From assembly GCA_008711295.1 (NCBI GenBank), contig VUYV01000045.1, positions 124,001 through 188,000 of the forward strand: a stretch of 64,000 bases of DNA, written 5' to 3'. The first letter of the stretch is position 1, and every line of letters starts with the position of its first letter. This document shows, piece after piece, positions 37,301 through 52,300 of the stretch. Position numbers and translations under genes: made by a program. Origin of the DNA: Anarhynchus alexandrinus. Its lineage: Eukaryota; Chordata; Aves; Charadriiformes; Charadriidae. The notes under the pieces are model-generated. The model searched no databases. It worked only from the letters and a program-made list of their open reading frames with translations, and was not told where the DNA came from.

Positions 37301-40300
37301 TTAAGCTCTGGGTTACCAGAGCATTTTAGTAATGTGGTGCTCGATTGTGTGTAGATACTATTCTTCATGCAACTACCAACATGCTGCATCTTTGCTTGTG
37401 CTTGTTTCACAAAGAGTTGTAAAGAGTCCCTGTGCTGCTGCGCGTGCCAGGTCAGCCTTCTGCCATGTTTTGAGCTGCACTTGAGTAAATAACCTAGTGG
37501 TGGTGTCTCTGAAGTCTCTCAAACGTGAACTTTGTGTGTCCGATGTTCAAAAAGAGAGTTCACCACCAACAGGAAGCACTGCAAATACAAGTTGTTCTGT
37601 TAGCAGTGCAACTGTTGTGTGTGCTGAGTTTTTGGGGTTTATGGGAAGTCCTTTACTGGTAACTTCCAGTAAACAGTTATAGGTGTCTTTTTCATAGTGG
37701 AATACTTTGCTTTTTGGTGTGGGTTTTTTGCTTGTTTTGTTGTTGTTTTTTAAATAACTAGTAGCTTAAAGACTTATTATCTTGTTAAGTCTTTGAATGA
37801 GTGCAGTAATGCTTCAAGATTACTCGTATATTCTTTAAATCTGGCTTCAATGCACAGGAATAAGAGGACCAAGTAAATAAGATTAGGGCAATAGACGAAA
37901 GTGAATGAGACGGTAAGAGAACAAGGAGCGTAGAAGAACAAGGGGCAAGGAGAAACCATGCTGGTATTTGAATGGGTTTTGGGCAGCCAGTGTTAGAACA
38001 GTAGTGAGGAGGATGAAGCTGTCAGTGAAAGTGAGTGACTGTGGTGCTCTGAAAGAAGCATCTTTGTACAAAAGTAAGGATCTTGGGACAAAATGGAGAT
38101 AGCAGAAATAGTGGTTGGAAAAATGGAAGCTATCATTGTAGCAACAGTAAAACCAAGTAGGATTCTGTGCTCCTTCAGTAGATCAGAAGGAAATAAGAAG
38201 GCATAGTATGGATAAAAAGACAACAGGGACCAAAACCACTTTTGAGAGTAGATGAAATGGATTCTTCTCGGGATACGCTCTAAATCACCTTTTTTGGGCT
38301 CTACATAGATATTTTGCTAAAAATCTGTGAATTCCCCTTTAATTCAAGGGAGTGTGTTCTAGCAAGGCTGGATGACGAAATAGTCTGGATAGTTATTTAT
38401 TCATGATGCTTTAGAATCTGATGGTTGGCAAACATGGTGTTATAAATGGGGGAAAAAAATGCCCAGATTAAGTAACCCAGGTACTACGTGGTCATACAAG
38501 AGTAGTTCAAAGTTATCAGTAGACAAAATACTATTTCTGAAAAGTCTCAATTCAGGGAATCTGTTATAGATGTACTAAAACCCATTGATTTCAGTGGAAC
38601 TTGAGTTGAAACATTACTTGTCTGAATAGGAAAATTCTTTCCTAGAACAGTATAGAAGATGTTAATTTGCCCTGCCTCCTATTGCCCAAAGTTTTCCAGA
38701 CATATCTAACAAAGTCTTCTTTTTTAACAAAAAGCCCAGGATCCAATTATGTTGCAAAAGATAGATTTGTGACAAGTTAATATATTTCATGTGTTTACAT
38801 TTTTGGGACAAAGAAGGGCTTTTGTCAACCTGTGAACTAACTGAACTAAGCTGAATCTTAAAGGCAAGGAGACAACACGGATGTCTCCTTGCATTTGACA
38901 ATTTTACTAATGTTTTTATGCCATTTGAATTGTGATCTGAGGCTAGCAATATCTTGGAAAAATTACTAGTTGGGAAAGGAAGTGTTTCTAATTAGAGCTA
39001 GATGTTTTAGCTCAAGTTTTGAAGAGGTCATAGGATAAGGGTTCATCTTTGACTAGGATGCGTGTGCATGCTTGTATTTCCTTGGGAATGAACTTCAGTT
39101 CTTAACGTCAACTTCACTAAGGTACTTACTTCTCTGCAGTTAGTGAAGGCAGCAAAGATATGAATGGTTACACTTTGCCAAAAAGCAGGACTTGTGCGAG
39201 AGTGGTGTGAGTGGAAAAGGGACTGAGGCTTTCTTCTTTTGCCAGTCAGAAGGAGAAATGCTGTGCCTTGGATGAATCATTTGAATGCATTTTGGAGACA
39301 TGAGATGTGTTCATACTTGAAGAAAGAATAAAGAAAAAAACCCCTCAAGACCCCCACCCAACTTTTAACATGGATCATAAGCAAATGTGCTGACCTTGAA
39401 AGTAGGGAGGACATCACTTCAACTGAGGGTTGTCTCATTCACAGAAGGCTGATGGAAGTTTTTCACTTGCAAAATCAGCCGTTGTTGTGCCTTCCTTAAA
39501 GGGACAAGAATAGAGCCTTCGAGTGGAGGTTAGAGTCTTGGCTCAATCATGGTCTAGGTGTGGGAGTTGTAGCATGAGGTTTTTGAGCTTTTGTATGGGA
39601 GGTTGGACTGTGATTGTAATTGTCCCTCATCACCCTTAAATCTACAAAAATGTCACGAAACATAAGTGTAAAATAAATCATGTTCAGTTGAACAGAGTGA
39701 CTTTTGTGTCCTGTTTTATTTAAAAAGCAGTTGATCTATCATTGTTGAGGGTTATGATGACATGGAAGCTGGAGATGGATAGTTGAGCTCTACAAACAAA
39801 AGTGTTGGTTATTTAATTTAAAATATTCTATTATTTCATTCAAAGTTTGAGCAGTGGGAATAAAACATCTGATGTATTATTACAGAAAAGTATTAATACA
39901 TGCTCAGAGTATCTTGATGGATGGTTTGTTAATGAAACTGGTGAGACTTTTGTGCTGTAATAAAAATGTCTAAATTCAATATATTCTTTTTAGAACTTTT
40001 GCCAAAATAATCTTCTCTTTCTCTGCTATCATAGTAAATTGCTTAAATAAAAGACACATGTATATTAGCATTCCAGCTTGAGCTAGGGGCTAACATTGTG
40101 GCAGTATTTTTGTGGAGATAAAGTAATCTTATGGAAATTTGCTGTATAAATATTCTTCATTGAAATCAAAAGCTGTAAGTTCTGATATCCTTAGCGAGAC
40201 TGACATCAGGAAAGAATTTGATTAATCTTTTTTCTTGTTTTGCTAGAATAACCCCTACACCCCTGGGAGAGGGGAAAAGCACAGTCACAATTGGTCTCGT

Positions 40301-43300
40301 TCAAGCGCTTACTGCACACCTTAACATTAATTCCTTTGCTTGTCTGAGACAACCCTCCCAAGGACCTACTTTTGGAGTTAAAGGTATGTAATATTTGCAG
40401 ACTCTATGACTTCTTTCAGATTAAAAGGAAATACTGTGGGTGTTTTTTGTGTGTTTTTTTTTTTTTCTTTTTTAATTCCTTAGTTATTTCACTAGCTCAG
40501 TGGATTGTCTGAATGGTAGCATACTGGATTTTTTTATAAGTATATCACTAATAGACAAAGGTTTCTTGCACATGTCTTCCCGTGCAAGGTTCATATCTAT
40601 GTTCATGTACTTAATGTGTATTGATAATGCAGATAAAGCCCCAACATAATGAAAGGCATGTGTTAGCCAGGAGGAGTTTTGTGTGAGTACACACCCTTCC
40701 AGCCACTCCTCTGTTTGGAGACTCTCTAAAGATGTCTCTGAATGTTACTGTTTAATTCTTCCTTGAGAAGGAGTCCTAAATCCACTCGTATTGATTGGAA
40801 ATATCCAAGCTAAGGAAGTTGGCAGTTATGCATATGGTTCGGCTGTGTCTGCGTCATATGTTTGGCTAGATCTGAACCTCTTCTTTCTGTTCTTCTGAGT
40901 TGTTGCCCCTAATCATGGGCTGCTGCCTTTTTGCCTAGAAACCTTTTAAGAGCCTGAGGGCCAGGTAAGAGCTAGCCAGAGTTCAAGACTGTCTTCAATG
41001 CTGATAGGAAGTAATGCAATCTTTTTTTTGCCATTTCTTAGCTGAGATTGGTGCCTAACTGGGCAAGCACTCTCCATCTGCTCTACTTTGCTTTGCTGAA
41101 GTTTAAGTTAACAAGTTTGATTTCAGCTGGAAGGCTCCTGGTGCTTGGTGCTTCTCAGCCAAGACTGGTGCATGTGAGTGCTTTAATCCCTCCACTCAAC
41201 TTGTGGGTAGGCTACAGCAAACTCCTTTGCCTGTACCCTGAGAGGCGGTGGGAAAGGAGCGCTCAGGCAAGGGTGTGAAGGTTTCGTTCAGAAGCAGTGC
41301 TTGCTCGTGACTGCTACGTCTTTCCATCCAACAGCTGCATGTGCATGACTGTGTCCTAAATCTGGGCAGGAGCAGAGGGTGGCCCTTATGTAGCCAATGT
41401 CTGGGCCAGCTATCATGTGTAGGCTTTCATTTCAGGTCAAGAATTCCCTTTTTACTGCCTGCTGAAAAAGCCAGCAAGGTTTATGAAAATCCTGTTTATT
41501 TGGGTGCACCATTGATCCCCTCATAGAAATCAAAATTCTGAGAAATGTGTCATCAACACCGTATGTTTCACTTTGTGTGTTTAAGGGTGGTTGTTTTTTT
41601 ACCAAAACCGGTGCCAGTCTGACGTGACCATATGCTTTCCTGTGCAGGTGGAGCAGCCGGTGGTGGATATGCTCAAGTGATTCCCATGGAGGAGGTGAGA
41701 CAGCAGGGGATGCAGCAAGTCCCCGTCCTTCTGGGAGGGGTGGCCAGGCCCAGGTGGCCACTGCAGCACTTGGTTGGTGGCGATGGTCTGCCTGGAGAAT
41801 TGGAGTGGTCCGTACCATCTCCACGTGGTCCTTGCCATCTCTATGTGCCTCCTGTGTGACGTGGAGAGGCTGTGGAGTCGGGGTGCAAAAACGTTGCACA
41901 GATACTGTACGTGTTTTGTAACATCTCGCTACCCTTCAGATGCTTCCTCAGAAGAAAGCCCACTATCCATGTGTAACATACAAGACAGAACTGGCTATTG
42001 CTATTTTTTTCCTTTTGTATCCACAGCTATTGCAAAAGAGAATGAGAAAGCATTGCTTTTCTGGTGGAGTAAAAAAAGGCAGGGAGGCCCAGGGCTGGTG
42101 GGTTGAGGAGATTTCTTTTTCAAATGTAGATTTAATATTTCTTTTTAGCAGAAGTCACTGAATATGACAAAATGGACTTTGTTTTTAGCCAGGCTAGTCC
42201 TCCTGTGGTAGTGCGAGATGTGGTATTCACCCCTACGCAGTATTCTGGGCACAACTTTTTGATGATTTGGCTCAACAACAGTGATGAAACAGAGAAGTCT
42301 CCTGTGAAAAATTGTTTTTCATAGGTGCAGGCTGTTGGGGAGCTGCAAGGGCTGGGGCTCCCCATGGGGGTGGCCAGGCAGGGCCCGGCAGCCAGTGCCT
42401 GTCCCATCCCCAGCCAGGAGCTCTGGGACAGCCCCAGCCTGGGCATCAGGCACCTCCATGGGGATGGGCTGAGGCCAGGCCAGGACGTGAGCCCACAGGT
42501 GGACCCAGCTTGGTGGGGCCCATGGCTGGACAGGGCTGGAGGGAGCTGGAGACCGGCCCTGCTATGGTGTCGCTGGGGCAGGGGCTGATGGCCCCAGGGG
42601 CTGACATGGGGTCCTGGGCTGTGGAGGACCCCCAGGGGGCCAGGCAGGGACAGTCGGGGCTGGTTGGGCCCCTGAGGCCCCAGCACTGTCAAAGTGAAAG
42701 AATTGTTTTCTTGCCTCTAAATGAATCTTTCCTCTACCCACAAGTAAATGGATTTCTGTTGAAGATGGCATCATCCCTAGCTCTCTTCGAGGGCTTCTGA
42801 AAATCACGTGTCGGCTTTGGAAGGAGCCAGCCTTGTGCGTGCCTTCAAAATACTCTCACTGTGAAAATAGTGATACTCTGAAGTGTGCACCCTTGCCTAG
42901 CACAACATTCACGATGTAGAGCTAGGTGATCCATGTGTTTATGGACAGGCTGGGTCAAGGACAGAGACGAAATGTAGACCACCGTGTGTAGTGTTTCTTG
43001 TCAGTTGGCTGCTGCCATCCGAGCTGGGTGCCTTCCTCCACCTCCCTCCCTTGTCCTCAGTAGGCTTAGCCATGTGCCATGGGGCTTCAGCATGGGAAGT
43101 CCCCTTCAGAGGGGACAGCAGGGTTTTGTGTTGCTTTCCAGAGTGTAAAACGCAAGCAGATTCTCTGGGCAATGGGGCATGTAAGGATAGTATGTCTAAG
43201 CTGCTGTGTATATTCACAGTGCTTTTTTTGGACAGGCATGATGGTTTCACCTGAAAGAGTCTAATTTAGAGCTCAACAGAAACCACTCCATGGCCCAAAC

Positions 43301-46300
43301 TGTGAAGTACCACCTTGAAAGTGGTCCACTTCAGTGAGTGTGAGCACAGTCAAGGGCTTGTGTCAGTTGCTGTCAGTGCTGCGGTGTGATCAAAACTGAC
43401 TTTCCACCTCCTGCTGTCAGAGATACATAAAAAATACAGTACCTACGTAACACAAGTCCTGGTCTAATCTAAACTGCTGATTTCAGGTTTTTCAAAAAAA
43501 ACTTTGTTGGACACACTTCGTGTCAGCAAAGTTCATGCCTGATCAGCTACGGGCTGTTCTCCCGTTGCTAGCAGAAAGTTGGCATACACCCCTAAAGGCA
43601 GCACACACGGGGTGCTCCAGGGGATTCAACAGAAATCTGCACCTCTGGGCCAGGTCAATTAGTAAATACTGACAGTAAACCGATTTAGTATTAATGATGC
43701 GGAACCGTAGCCCTGGGCTTTTCATTCTTGGATCATTTAGCAAAGAATAAAGACATTCATGGCTTTGTTTGGCTACACTAAGGGTAGTTTACCACGTACT
43801 GAGGTGAAAACAAGTCCTTCATATAGCTCAGTCTATTTTCAACCTGATAATATTTCATCTGCACTGATAGGTGACTAATCAGAGCTGCAACCTCAAGGAG
43901 ACAGCAACAATTGTTGCTGCTAATCTGTCTGAGATTAATAAACTGAGTTAAATGGTTTCTCAGAAAAAGATTTTGTTGTTTTCATCTTCTAGTTCAATCT
44001 TCATTTGACTGGAGATATTCATGCTATAACTGCTGCAAATAATTTGCTGGCTGCTGCTATTGATGCTAGGATCTTGCATGAGAACACACAATCTGATAAG
44101 GTGAGAATTATTTTCTGATATCCACATGACATTTTTTCTTTCCCATTTTTCAATACCCTGCATTTCAGAGCAAAATAAATTGATTATCTTTTTATATTTT
44201 CGCCGTGTGAACAGCAAATATTGCTGAAGCCATTCTATATTCTGCTGGGAAATTTTCCTTATAGAATATATTTTTCTGACAAATAGCTACCATAAGGTAG
44301 TCTCTAAGATAAGGCTCTTATGTCCAGTACATTGTCAACTATTTCAGACTGTAATAAATAGTCTAATAAAAGATTTTCTCTCTATATATAGTCTTATTAT
44401 TATTTTCTGTACTCTTTTTAAAGTTAAAAACTACACTTCCAATGTATAGTTGGGTATGATGTACCTTAAGAAGAAGGGGTTGTGGGGAAATAAACTAGAT
44501 CCTCTTCCCTCCACTAAATCTGTTGCGATCTTAACACAAATGTTGACTTGAGTCTTTAAAGGGAAGGGAGAAAGTAAAGGAAGGAGCCTCCTTTTATTGG
44601 CTACAGTGTTAAAACTGAACAGGGTTGTCATATCCCCGTTACTTGGTATGACACAAATGTGCATTTAGGCCAGTTTAAAAATGGTAGTTTTAGTTTGAAT
44701 AATTTGGACCTTGGTTAAAGTTTTAAATGGTTCCCAATTTAAAAAATAATACATATTTTTTGGTGAAACATAGAAACACAGTAATTTTGGTAATTGGATT
44801 TAGACTGTCAAATCATAAGCATTGTTCAAAAGCCTACCACCTCCTTGGAATTGTTTTTTAAGTCGCAAACAAGAAGTCCACAACTTACGTGGTTGGGAAA
44901 TTCTTACTGAAATTAATCTGAATAAAATAAAAACAATGGCTTTTTATTTAACTAGATCCTGGTTGTAACTTTTTCTTTCATTAACTTCTCGTGTGTTTTT
45001 TCTAGGCTTTGTATAATAGACTTGTTCCAATAGTTAATGGCGTGAGAGGATTTTCTGCTATTCAGCTTGCCCGTCTGAGAGTAAGTTGTTAATGTAGCCT
45101 CTCCTCAACTATAGTATCTCTTCATAAAACATAATGTCTTGCGCAACTTGTTTGAAATTCTTTGATGTATGGGACCGAGTTTGTATAAACCTCCCTCATG
45201 AATTTATCAAGTCCAGACTTTTTTCTGAAAGCATCATCCTTGAAGTAATAGGATCTGGGTCTGATATTATTTTCATAACTAACATTTTTGCTATTCTTTT
45301 CTCCTGAAATAAACCAATAATGTTTTTAAATGCTGTGTCTTTCCTGATGAAATATTAAAGTTAGAGTTTTTAAAATACTTTTCCTATTATGGTAAAGTCA
45401 CATTTGGAAGCTCACATTCTTTGGTTTTGCAATATTTTCTGGTTTTGAAAGTTCAATATAGCATATACTTTTGGGGTTTTATTGATGTCAATTTGACAGT
45501 GTTCTTCCTTTGAGGGACGGAAGTACATTTGTGTGCATCGTATATTTTTGCATCCCATCTTGCTTCCTGAGTGCTTCCAGAAGAGCTTCCTATGTAATTA
45601 ATGTATGAATAACATATCTGGAATTGAGGCTGCTGTTTTGATAAATAATGAGACAGCAGCATGGTCGACTAGCATAGGGGAAGGAGAATATGAACACCTT
45701 GAATATGACCTGTAAGGACAGCTTCAGTCTTCTGCCTCCAGTTCCATGTTTGTTGTTGGCTTTTGAGTCCTGACCGGTGTTGTTTCAGAGCCAACGGATG
45801 GCAATGGATAGCTGCCAAGCGCTCACTTGGAATTGGGGGGTAGAAAGGAGGATAGAGGTAATACCAGTTTCTGTTTAAAAATAAACAAAAAAAAAAATCT
45901 CATAGCATTTTAAGCTTTTGTGCGGCTCATTTGACTGCCAGTAAACTAAAATGTGGACGATACCTGCTTGAGTCTGAGGCAGAGTAGATCTCACAGAATT
46001 TCCCATCAGAATTTTGAACTATTTTCATTTTGTCCTTCTTTACACTGTGTGTAGGGTAACAGTAGGGGAGGAGGGGGAGCATTTTGGTTATTCATGACAT
46101 ACCAACTATCTTTGCAGTTGAAATGGATTTCTCTCACTTTACGTGAGCTGCAACTCAGCAGAAAAAAGTTTGGCTTTATAACATTCAAATACATGCATCA
46201 TAATTTCCAATATAACTGAATTAATTTGTTGTGAATTATTTTTAGTATAATATAATTCCTTATACATAAAAAAATCAAATGTAAAAAAAAATCTTTATGG

Positions 46301-49300
46301 GATGGCGTTACATTTTTTTAGAAGAGGGTTATTAAGATTTAAACTCCTCCCTTACATGTGGGTTTTGGACTTGTAATTACAGAATGCAATTTTTTTTTTT
46401 CCTTGTCTAACATCAGGAGCTACCTTTCTCATTCCCCTGGTCCTCAGCTTTTTTCTCTTTTTTTCTAGTAATTATTAGCCTCAGACCTCCTTACCTTACT
46501 TCCTCTCTTTCATAGAATCATAGAATGGTTTAGGTTGGAAAGGACCTTGAAGATCATCGAGTTCCAACCCCCCTGCCATAGGCAGGGACACCTCCCACTA
46601 GACCAGGTTGCCCAAGGCCACGTCCAGCCTGGCCTTGAACACCTCCAGGGATGGGGCCTCAACAACCAACTTTAACTTCTTCTATCGCAGCACTGTGTCT
46701 TACTTCCTCTCATCTGCATCCAGATCAGTCAGCTTTTTTCTTGCTGCTTAGATCCAGTACAGACGTTGTTGAGACCCTGGGAGGGACAGGCTGCTTCCTG
46801 TGGAGTCCCAGTCCCCAGCCCTCCTTGCAGCAGTTGAAAGTCAACAAAATGACTGAAAATCTTGCTGCCAACCCTCTATGGGAAAATGCTCTGGAAAAAA
46901 TATATCTGGACAAATGCCTGATGCACCAAGCAGGAGGGGTGAGCACTGAACTCTGACTGCCATCCCCCAGTAGAGGTGCTAGTGGGATATTGCTCTTTTC
47001 TCAATCTGCCTATTTTCATAGAATTTCTAAGAAACTATCTCCTAACTATGTCAAATTGGTAAAATTGGCCAACAGATTAGAAAAATATTAGTACAGGACT
47101 GCCAGTTGAGGATATAAGCCTTTCTTCATTAAAACTGGAGTGAAAAATCTTAGGGTACCAAGTGTCAAAACCTGCAAGCTGTTCTCAACAGCTTTTTGCC
47201 CTTCTCAATACAGTGGGAAATGCCCCAGTGCCTGCATCAGGATTTGAAAGCATCGCTCACAGTCTAAGAGACCAATCCTCAAAAAGGAGTGTTGTGAAAC
47301 CAGTTTTAATACTCTCAAAAGGATGTCCCAAGCTTTCTAGAAGGAACTGTTAGTTTAAATACAGAAGTAACTGTGGTAGCTCTTTAAAATTGAGTATTTT
47401 TAGACTTTTAGATTTGCTTTATTTTCAGTCCTGAAGCAATTACATGTTGGTTAATTCACCGAGGAATGCTTTCTAAGGCCAGAGAAAATTAAGATTTTTT
47501 TTTTTTTTTTAAGACTACAGTTCTTAAACACAGTTTTCTGATCCATGTTTATGTAGATTCACCTAAGAAAAAAAGGTTTGGTGTTGCTGAAATAGTGAAT
47601 CTGTAAAAGCCAGGAGGTATTGGCTCATTCATTATAAGTGACTGAGTTTATGGATGATGGGCTCTTAAAGCCAAAGGTTTTATTTCTTTCAGAGATGATT
47701 CACACAAGACAATACATGAGTCTTTCAAAGATTTCCACAAGCAATTAATTATCTTTTTATTAGTAACTGATAATGTTGAATTTTCTTTGTTTTACTTTAA
47801 GAGTTTCTTCTGTGTTAGAAAGAGATTGTTAATTTAATGGCCTATGACTCTTTCTCCTTTTTTGTTTCATTTCTCCATCTACATTTGCTCCTATCTTAGT
47901 TCCAGGTGACTTCTGTGTTGGTTTGTTGTTTTTTTTTAATAGTTTTGGTCCTGACATGTTTCTTTCCGAAATGCTTGCTTAAAGTGGGGGTGATAAGCCA
48001 GAGCAGCTATACCTTTTGAAGCAAAAAAGCCACTTCATTGCGTTTCTTTAACTTTTTTTTTGTATAGAGGCTGGGAATAAACAAGACGGATCCTGGGACT
48101 TTAACAGAAGAGGAGATCAGCAGATTTGTGCGCCTTGATATTGACCCATCAACCATAACATGGCAAAGAGGTGTGTAGTCAGAAAGCCTCCCTTCAGCTT
48201 GGATTTAATCATGACTTATTTCCTAATTTGCTTAATTTTATCTGAATCAGAGCTGTTTTCTGCTCTCTGACTGTAAGAATGACCCATCTGCAAGTGGGAA
48301 ATGGGGGTGCATAACAAATTTGGGTGTAGTATGTTGCTCTAAACTTGGTTAAATGTCTGCAGTAACTCAAGAGACTTTGCTAATATTCTGAAGGATAGGT
48401 TGCTCTGACAATTTATGTACAACCCTTCTCTCTCTCTCACATTAGGTAATACATCTTAAAACATGTGAAAGTGGCTTTTCTGTGCATCTTACAAAACTTA
48501 TCCATTCTTTTCTTAACTGGGTCTATTATGGTTTTAGATTATTTCTACTTACTCTACTTGATTTTGGTCCCTCATCCTCCCCAGCTCAGCAGCCTGGGTA
48601 GCCCAGAGACTAAATACGCCTCAGGGATTATGTGGGTTTTTTAAGTGTCTTGAGCTGTTTGCTTTGTTAGGAAGAAGAAGTGAAAGATGTGGTACGGTTT
48701 CAAATATGTATGCCAAGCAAACCAATATCCACTCTCACACCCTTTGACAACTCCCCTCTGCATTTTCCAGTTCTAGTGCAGGGTTCAATTTCAGTGTTTA
48801 CCTCAACTTCTGTATCTCTTTTTTTAAGCAAGTAAACTCTGCATAAAGTTCTGAGCTAAATTTCATTGGGTTTTATTTTCTTCCTAAGTTCTCAAACACC
48901 AGAGTTATTAGTTCAAATCATTGTTAAATGGAATGCATTGTAATGCTCAGAGAAATAAGGTGAATCTATTGAGAAGTGAGGAGTCTTGGCCATGCCCTCT
49001 ACTGTGCCCTTTGTGTGCATGTCATCTCAGACTTAGGATATTTTTCTCAAGGTAATACTGAGGTATGTGGCATAAGATGTTTTTTATTAGTCACGCAGTA
49101 TGTCTGCATGGAAAAGACCTGTATTAAGATGAAGGAATAATATAAATATTTAGTGTAATATGACTCATCGTTTTTTATCAGCACGGGTTTGGGAGGGGGC
49201 AATACTACTCAACTGCTGTTAACTGCAAGTGAGTTATTTAATTCATCTCAAACAATGTTAGTGAGATTTTTATTCCACACAAATCTATATGATATACATA

Positions 49301-52300
49301 TCTTAAACATTTCAGAAAAAAATTGGTTTTAGGACTGTTTCAGATAACTTGAAAAATGTTTTATTTGGGACTCTTTCTGCAATCCATATGTCTGTGAAGC
49401 TTGTTACATACCAGGGAATTTGTAGGGCTGAAGAGAAAGCTATCAGATTGTCTGAAAATTAATTTTAGTCAGGACCTGTTTCCTTAGAAGTGTCACAAGC
49501 TTAAAGTTCATTGTCATCTTATACTAGTTTGGACAGGTACGACATACTGAAAAAAAGGAAAGCTTCCCCCTACTTACCCTTCCCCTGGTATTCAGATCCT
49601 GTTTATATTTCTAGAGGATAAGGAAGTAGATACATTAAACCTAACACTTGGTTGAACCTGAACTTTCCTGAAACGTTTACTTTGGGTAAGGAAGAGGGAA
49701 AATATGGAGAATGAAAAATTGCTTTTGTGGCAAAACCAATTCTGTCTTATTTTACTACTTCTAAGTGCAGCTATTGGAATCTTCCTGGGGAACAAATTCT
49801 GACCATGGGGAGAAAGCCAATGTGTCCCAGTGACCAGACAGAGTTGCAGTAGTTATAATTTCATGGTAAGGGTGTTCAGGCTGCATGATTGCACTAGGAA
49901 GGGCCAGATAAAAAGCAGCCCGCTGGCTGTCCAGGCTGGTAGGAAGGGTAGTTCCTGCTCTCAGCAGTGCCTGGGTAGGCAGGAAAGACATTTAGGTCTG
50001 CTTAAGGCTGCTCATGAGACTGAGCTTCCTCAGAGGAGAAGGGGTAGGTTTGTGCTTGAGAAATCAGCTTGGCATATGGCTTCACAGTGGCATATGGTAC
50101 CACAGCTTGGTATGAGGCTGCTGCTTCCATGTACTGGGCTCTGCTCTGCAATTTCTGCCAGTACTGTAGTATTTTAGAATATGACTGTATGTAAATAGAA
50201 ACAAAAATGAGTTAACCAAATCTGTGTTGCACCGTCCCTTAAATGGAATTCCTGAGGAAATTAGGGTCCTAAATACCATGTAGTGGGAAGAAGGCACGTA
50301 TGGTATTTAAAACAGCCCCATGAGAAATGCCCAAGAAGGGGAAGTGGTTTAAATCTTGCTTTTCTCCCAGCTCGCTTGCAACCCTGAACTGGGGTTGTGT
50401 AGGATGGAGATTCAAAGTCCCTCTTGCTCTTGGGTAATTATGTTGTCCTTTTCTGTACAGACAAATTTGTTAATCTCCAAAAGCAGCAGGAAAAGTGGGA
50501 GGAGGTGATTTCACTGACCTTTGGTATAGACAACTTCTCTGGATATTCCTTGATTCTCTGCCTCTAAATGAACAGGACTCAGATATACGTCTACCAGAAG
50601 ATGGACTTGATTGCCAAGCCACGGGCTGAACTGATCAAAAGTACCTTCCCACCCTTTCTTTTAGGGTTGGTGCAAATGGAAACATCTGTAGAGCTAAAGA
50701 ACCTGTAAGAAACAAGGAGCTTATTTTTGCATTCTGTAGGGATTGCCATTCCTGGGAAGGAGAGGTTTTGAAGTTTGGTCTCATTTTGTAACAAACGGAA
50801 ACATCCTCCTAATGTTTCTTCCTAAGAAACATCCTGATCAGTTCTCAGCAGATGAGAGAGCTCTTCAGTTATTCTCAGTATTGCCTTTTGGTTCATACAA
50901 AAGCACATTTGAAGTTGAGTGTTGTCAGTGCAGAATTGGAGAATTTGGCTTGTGATGATTGTTAGTGAAGTTAGCAATTCCACAGGATGGTTTGGACATG
51001 CCCTTGCAATACCAAAAGTGTTTCCAGGTTAGAAATACAATTGTCTGAAATTGAAGTTGTGTTAAATAGCAGATGGTTGGTCTTGGCAGTTGGAAAAAAA
51101 TTCCTTTGAATGCTGTGCAGCTGAATGTGGAGTTAATTACTGTGATGTCCAAGAAAGTGACTTGTCTGGAAGAACCAATCTGACGACTTGATCATCCTTT
51201 AAAAGAGAAACAGAACAAGTTTAAACTACATCATGCAGTCTTAAAAATCAATTCTTAACAAGTCAATGATGAAGCAAATGATTTGAGGTAGGTCTGAGGT
51301 GCATTGTACCTGCTAAGGCAGATTTTTCTTATGTAGGTAGAATACTAATTTGTATGTTAGAATATTAAGAATCTGTTAGCTTCAAATACTGTTCAGAGAA
51401 ATTGTATTTGAGTTATTTCAACCTGTTGTCTAATGGTATCAACTAGAAGGGAGACACCAGGTCAGTGCTAATGCTAACATGCAGGAGTGTGGTTGTCTGG
51501 TTACACTGTTCGAGTGGCTGAATCTTACATGTATAACAACAGGTATGCCTGGAAAAACATCCAGATCCATGAGTCCTTGGTAACATGTTTTGCTTTTGCT
51601 ATTCCCTTATTTCAGTGGTGGATACAAATGACAGATTCCTGCGCAAAATAACAGTTGGGCAGGCAAATACAGAGAAAGGATTTGTCCGTCAGGTACGTAA
51701 AGGCGGTTAATATATCTCATTCTGGACAGACTTTGCTTTACACACTGAGAGATGTTTCTGCGGTTCTTTCAGCATACTTTGAATTGCAATGCTAACATCT
51801 GTTGCTGTTGTATCATATTTTTGCAGTGAAACTGATTGTGTTAATGAGTAACTGAGTCTGAAGTTTCAGAAACAGAAACCAATGCATATTGCACAGTGTT
51901 GAAAGCACTTCAAAAAATTGCATATGTTAGAGGTTCAAGATTGTCGTCCTAAGAGTGTAAAAGATGCCCCTATGCCCTCGTAATCATAGAATGGTTTAGG
52001 TTGGAAGGGACATCCATCAAGATCATCTAGTTCCAACCTTCACCTTCCACTAGACCAGGTTGCTCAAAGCCCCATCCAGCCACCTGGCCTTGAACACTTG
52101 GGATGGAGCTTCCACAACTTCCCTGAGCAACCTATTCCAATGCCTCACCACCCTCAGAGTGAAAAGTTTATTCCCAATATATAGTCTAAATCTACCCGCT
52201 TCCAGTTTGAAACCATTACCCCTCATCCTATCACTACATGTCCTTGTAGAAAGTCCCTCCCCAGCTTTCTTGTAGGTGCCCTTCAGGTACAGGAAAGCTG

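Larger units (their letters stand above)
45081..48067 (+). other. MTHFD1L intron 15
   Basis: This 3.0-kb intron contains a - strand CR1 fragment at 46511-46668 and a T16 run at 47495-47510. No other gene is seen. Confidence 0.9.

Noticed and set aside
41432..41899. 155-residue - strand ORF covering exon 13
   Set aside because: It lies opposite a conserved MTHFD1L exon and into intron sequence; no motif or splice support.
42132..42800. Overlapping ORFs of 162 and 186 residues on both strands
   Set aside because: They arise from the GC-rich, stop-poor insert. The composition is Gly/Pro/Ser/Leu-rich with no domain, and they run across the insert borders.
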